A program made the position numbers and the translations under genes. From positions 1 through 17,796 of the forward strand of contig NATN01000013.1 in the NCBI GenBank assembly GCA_002085355.1: a stretch of DNA of 17,796 nt, given 5' to 3'. Under the pieces are notes generated by a model that saw only the letters and a list, made by a program, of their open reading frames with translations, did not search any database and was not told the origin of the DNA. This DNA comes from Candidatus Zhuqueibacterota bacterium 4484_87 (GTDB lineage: Bacteria; Zhuqueibacterota; Zhuqueibacteria; Thermofontimicrobiales; Thermofontimicrobiaceae). Below, in pieces: positions 14,201 through 17,796 of the stretch. Position 1 is the first letter of the stretch. Every line of letters starts with the position of its first letter.

Positions 14201-17200
14201 ATGAAAAGGAAAATCGTTTTTGTCATATTTTATTTGCTGTTTACAATTCCCAATTTTTTGTTCAGTCAGGCTATTCAACAGCGCGAGCCTGATCCTCACA
14301 CCGGTGATTTGAGCATGTTGCGCATCGGCATCATGGACGGGAACCGCATCGCTACGCGTTTCAAAAACTGGGGTGAAATTGCAGAACATCCATATTCGCC
14401 TTCCTGCGAATGGCCTCAGGGAACGGGACATGAGTATCAGGACGGCGTAGCGCTCATCGTCAGCGTTGCTGCTCGGGATCGCAGCGGCAAGGTCATCCAC
14501 CCGATGGAGACGCAATACCGCGAATTTGTGGATGTAAATCCTGAAAATACCAGCGAACTTTGGGGCTGGGCGCCATTGCCCGGCTATTTCAGCGAAGGGG
14601 CTGACTCCCCTGCCATGAGCGACGATCCTTCAACCTGGCCCTTACGCTGGCCCGACAAACCACCCTCTTGGGACGGTTATTGGAACGGCTGGTTCGGAAA
14701 AGGAAAAACGCAAGCCGCCCTGGAAACATATTTTGTCTTCGATGATGATCTGGATGAAGAATGGGATTTTTATCCCGACCCTGACGACACGACGCGCCGC
14801 GGTGCAGGGATAGAAGTAGCCGCGCGTTATTTTCAATGGAGCGAAGTGCTTGCCCGGGACGCGATTTTTGCTTTGTATTTCATTACCAACGAGGGCAAGA
14901 CAGACTACGACAGCGTTTATTATGCATTTTATACTGACTGGGGACTGGGAGATTTGCCCGGCGAAGATATGGATAACATGGACGACGCTGGCTCCTATAA
15001 TTTGGAACTTGACATCGCTTATGCATGGGATTATGATAATACGGGCTTCCGCGGATGGGAAGTCGGATACGGTGGTTTTGCTTTTCTGGAAAGCCCCGGG
15101 ATTACTTACGACGACCGGGATAATGACTCAGATGGTTTACTCAACGAATCCCGCATCAATGAACCAGGCCAATGGCTGGATCAATATCCGTACGGCATCC
15201 TCGATGTGGATGCATTCAGGAAACACTATGGCAGAGATCCTGCCCCTCACTGGCAAGGGGACGAGGATGGCGACTGGCGTCCTTACTCTGACCTGAACGA
15301 AAACGGCAAATGGGACGTAGGCGAGCCGCTCAATGATGACGTGGGAATGGATGGATTAGGTCCTTATGATTCAGGGTACGTAGGCCCGGACGAAGGCGAA
15401 GGAGATGGCATTCCAACACTCGGCGTCGGCAATTTGCCAGGAGAACCGAATTTCGGCAAAACAGACAAGGATGAATCAGATCAAATCGGTTTGACCGGAT
15501 TTGAAATTTTCAATGTTCACTATTACGAGCTGACGAACGATGAGCAGGATTGGGGCGTTTTCAGTAAATCACGTAATCCTTATGAAAATCCTCCGGATCC
15601 TTTGGTCGGCGGCAATCTAGGAATGTTTTTTTCGTCAGGGCCTTTTCGACTGAAAGCGGGGCAGACGGAAAACTATTCCATGGCATTGCTCTTCGCTGAT
15701 GACCTGGAGACTCTGGCAAGGCGCAAAAATACTGTTCAGTCCATTTATGATAACGACTATCGCTTTGCCGTCCCGCCGGATAAACCGACACTCACTGCAA
15801 CTGCGGCTGACGGGAAAGTCATCTTGCGCTGGGACGATACCGCGGAAAAATCATGGGATCCATTCCTGCAAGAATATGATTTTGAAGGTTACATAATTTT
15901 GCGTTCAACGGAACCAAATTTCAGGGAGAATCTCGTCATTACCAACTCTTATGGCGATGAGTATTATTATTTGCCTCTGCAACAGGAAGGAATTCTCGCC
16001 CAATTTGACTTGATTAATGAATTTAAAGGATTGCATCCGGTTGCTGAAGAAGGTATCAAATTTAATTTAGGGAACAATACCGGATTGCGACATATTTATA
16101 TCGACACAACAGTTCAAAATGGACAGACATATTTTTACTCAGTCCTTTCCTATGATCATGGCAAGATAGACACAACAGAAGCAGGTTTTGAAGGCATTGA
16201 GCCAATGACTTGTTCCAATCGAATTGAGACAGACATTGCAGGCAATCTTGTGCCTGACATCAACTGCGCAATTGTTACGCCGAATCCGTACGCTGCAGGT
16301 TATCAGCAGCCCTCGCTGAATACAGATATTTATCAAAATGGAATTTATAAAGAAGGGCCTGGCACAGGGAATATTGAAATCCATTTCGTGGAAGATGATT
16401 CTGTCAAAGATGGGCACACCTATGAAATTTGTTTCAAAGACACTGCAAAATTTCATAATAAAGGCGCGATCTGGGTGACAATAAAGGATTCATCCAGCGG
16501 CAAAATCGTCATGCCGGAACAGATAATCAATCCGCAATTTGAGACACCCATTTTCAATGGTCTCGTTGTTGATATTTACAATGATCCTCAGGTCAAAGTG
16601 GATTATCAACGAAGCGGCTGGAAGATCGGCAACACTACATACAAGACAATCATCGATTTCGATCCGGCTTTCTCCAGTGAATTCAATCCGGTTTTGAACA
16701 TTAGTATCCCCTACCCGGCTGATTTTGAAATTACTTTTGCCGACGATTACATCGACACATCAGATGCCGGGTTGGGTACGTTCAAAGCTACTCCTGTGAA
16801 ATTTTCAGTGTGGAATGTCACAGAAAATACTCCGGCAAAATTTTTCTTTCGTGACATAGTGGAAGACGGAACCCTCACACCGGACACATCGGAATCCATC
16901 CTGATTTTTGTGGACAATCCCGACATAAAATATTTCAAAAGAAACGTAACATGGCGCGTGAGCTTTTTGACCGACTCCACAGAAGAACAAATTCCGCCCC
17001 AGCCAGGCGATGTTTATCAAATTATCACTAACAAGCCATTCCGTACAGGTGACATCTTTCGTTTCTCTGTCAACGGAGTTAAATTTGAAGAAAACGTTGC
17101 CAAATCTGCGCTGGATGATATTTATGTGGTACCAAATCCGTACGTTGCAGCAGCGACCTGGGAACGGGCAAATCCGTTCCTGAAAGGACGCGGCGAAAGA

Positions 17201-17470
17201 AGAATCTGGTTCTGCAATTTGCCACAGAAGTGCACTATTCGTATTTATACTGTGCGCGGCTATCTTGTTGATACAATTGAATACGACGGCACCTATTACC
17301 ACAGCCCGGAATTTGATCCGGGAAAACCAAAATCAGGCACGCCGGTCGGCGCAGTGCCCTGGAATCTTGTCTCCAAAGACGGAATGGACATCGCTTATGG
17401 CGTTTATATTTACCATGTTGACGCACCGGGAATCGGTACGCACATTGGTAAATTTGCCGTAATCAAATAA
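14201..17470 (+). CDS. large secreted protein with Ca-binding loops, FN3-like domain and T9SS-like tail (function unknown)
   Basis: This 1089-residue protein has a signal peptide (1-23, ending LFSQ, no lipobox Cys). An Asp-rich middle (about 254-400) holds calcium-loop-like motifs: DRDNDSDG at 305-312 and a full EF-hand/dockerin-type 12-residue loop DLNENGKWDVGE at 364-375. A fibronectin-III-like domain spans about 522-655 (PDKPTLTATAADGKVILRW, TYFYSVLSYD). PNPY motifs lie at 694-697 and 978-981. The end resembles a T9SS FlgD-like tail (IRIYTVRGYLVDTI, then GVYIYHV, last strand GKFAVIK). It follows the TonB receptor by 56 bases in the place normally taken by SusD. I do not recognise a catalytic domain. 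A surface substrate-binding partner of the receptor is a guess from position. The gene is certain, the export call good, the function unknown. Confidence 0.8.
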   Translation: MKRKIVFVIFYLLFTIPNFLFSQAIQQREPDPHTGDLSMLRIGIMDGNRIATRFKNWGEIAEHPYSPSCEWPQGTGHEYQDGVALIVSVAARDRSGKVIHPMETQYREFVDVNPENTSELWGWAPLPGYFSEGADSPAMSDDPSTWPLRWPDKPPSWDGYWNGWFGKGKTQAALETYFVFDDDLDEEWDFYPDPDDTTRRGAGIEVAARYFQWSEVLARDAIFALYFITNEGKTDYDSVYYAFYTDWGLGDLPGEDMDNMDDAGSYNLELDIAYAWDYDNTGFRGWEVGYGGFAFLESPGITYDDRDNDSDGLLNESRINEPGQWLDQYPYGILDVDAFRKHYGRDPAPHWQGDEDGDWRPYSDLNENGKWDVGEPLNDDVGMDGLGPYDSGYVGPDEGEGDGIPTLGVGNLPGEPNFGKTDKDESDQIGLTGFEIFNVHYYELTNDEQDWGVFSKSRNPYENPPDPLVGGNLGMFFSSGPFRLKAGQTENYSMALLFADDLETLARRKNTVQSIYDNDYRFAVPPDKPTLTATAADGKVILRWDDTAEKSWDPFLQEYDFEGYIILRSTEPNFRENLVITNSYGDEYYYLPLQQEGILAQFDLINEFKGLHPVAEEGIKFNLGNNTGLRHIYIDTTVQNGQTYFYSVLSYDHGKIDTTEAGFEGIEPMTCSNRIETDIAGNLVPDINCAIVTPNPYAAGYQQPSLNTDIYQNGIYKEGPGTGNIEIHFVEDDSVKDGHTYEICFKDTAKFHNKGAIWVTIKDSSSGKIVMPEQIINPQFETPIFNGLVVDIYNDPQVKVDYQRSGWKIGNTTYKTIIDFDPAFSSEFNPVLNISIPYPADFEITFADDYIDTSDAGLGTFKATPVKFSVWNVTENTPAKFFFRDIVEDGTLTPDTSESILIFVDNPDIKYFKRNVTWRVSFLTDSTEEQIPPQPGDVYQIITNKPFRTGDIFRFSVNGVKFEENVAKSALDDIYVVPNPYVAAATWERANPFLKGRGERRIWFCNLPQKCTIRIYTVRGYLVDTIEYDGTYYHSPEFDPGKPKSGTPVGAVPWNLVSKDGMDIAYGVYIYHVDAPGIGTHIGKFAVIK

Positions 17471-17498
17471 CTTTTTATGCAAAGGATAAATTGAATTG

Positions 17499-17796
17499 AT
17501 GAAAATATTCAGAAGAAAAAAATTATCAACAATAAATTCGATTTGCTTTTTTGCCATAATTTTGATTTTTGCAAACATCGGACGTGCCCAGCAAATCGAC
17601 ATCGACCGCATCGAGCAGATGCCGAATTTTCCAACGCCGTACCAAATGCGCGATTGGAAAAAAGTGGCAATTGGCTACGATAGTCTTGTTTTTGACTTAC
17701 AGGCTTCAGGGCAATATTTACCAGTGATACAAATTAATCAATCGACAATAAACTATCCTGAGCATGAAAGTTTTATTCTTCATTCCTACGTAGGAA
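17499..17796 (+). CDS. N-terminus of a secreted protein of unknown function (partial, cut by right edge)
   Basis: This frame is open from ATG 17499 to the window end, 99 codons, with AAAGGA (17481-17486) twelve bases upstream and 28 bases after the previous stop, so it is probably the same operon. The first 33 residues are a long signal peptide: a basic start (KIFRRKK), then a hydrophobic core (ICFFAIILIFANI), ending GRAQQ. The mature part begins IDIDRIEQMPNFPTPYQMRDWKK and continues with GYDSLVFDLQASGQYLPVIQ and INYPEHESF. I do not recognise a family. Its place at the end of a glycan-uptake-like operon would fit a secreted enzyme, but no catalytic motif is visible in the available part. Confidence 0.75.
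   Translation, partial: MKIFRRKKLSTINSICFFAIILIFANIGRAQQIDIDRIEQMPNFPTPYQMRDWKKVAIGYDSLVFDLQASGQYLPVIQINQSTINYPEHESFILHSYVG

Overview
The window most resembles a chromosomal segment from an FCB-group bacterium of the Calditrichota/KSB1/Ignavibacteria type. The evidence is a secreted protein ending in the NYPNPFNPTT-type C-terminal tail of type IX secretion (T9SS) cargo, a second large protein with PNPY motifs and a T9SS-like last strand, and a TonB-dependent receptor with an N-terminal carboxypeptidase-regulatory-like domain. The phylum is an inference from protein style; no rRNA or tRNA gene is present.

Left half (1-7170), housekeeping and signalling. A minus-strand PAS-like sensor gene is cut by the left edge. 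Next is a minus-strand RssA-type patatin phospholipase with a near-consensus sigma70 promoter. A plus-strand membrane-anchored GAF/SpoIIE (RsbU-like) phosphatase follows. Three minus-strand genes then run together from one promoter at 7215-7243: a secreted transglutaminase-like protein, a PAP2 lipid phosphatase and a dolichol/phytol-kinase family membrane protein. The first two of these start with TTG behind good Shine-Dalgarno (SD) sequences.

Right half (7419-17796), a plus-strand glycan-uptake-like locus. It opens with a sigma70 promoter (TTGACA-17-TATATT) overlapped by one LacI-type operator half-matching a second, perfect 16-bp operator just before lacI. The order is then: LacI regulator; a four-module carbohydrate-binding-like secreted protein built from two 348-residue tandem repeats with a T9SS tail; a SusC-like TonB receptor; a 1089-residue secreted protein with Ca-binding loops, an FN3-like domain and a T9SS-like tail; and the start of another secreted protein, cut by the right edge. 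No SusD homologue is seen, and the 1089-residue protein sits where SusD would be. The natural reading is that LacI senses a sugar and controls itself and probably the downstream genes, which capture and import an oligosaccharide across the outer membrane.

The gaps inside this locus hold RNA structure. The lacI-CBM gap contains stacked inverted repeats, one presenting a 14-nt complement to the canonical 16S rRNA 3' tail. The CBM-TonB gap has a 13-pair hairpin, and the TonB-1089 gap has a hairpin abutting the SD. These are the least explained parts of the window.
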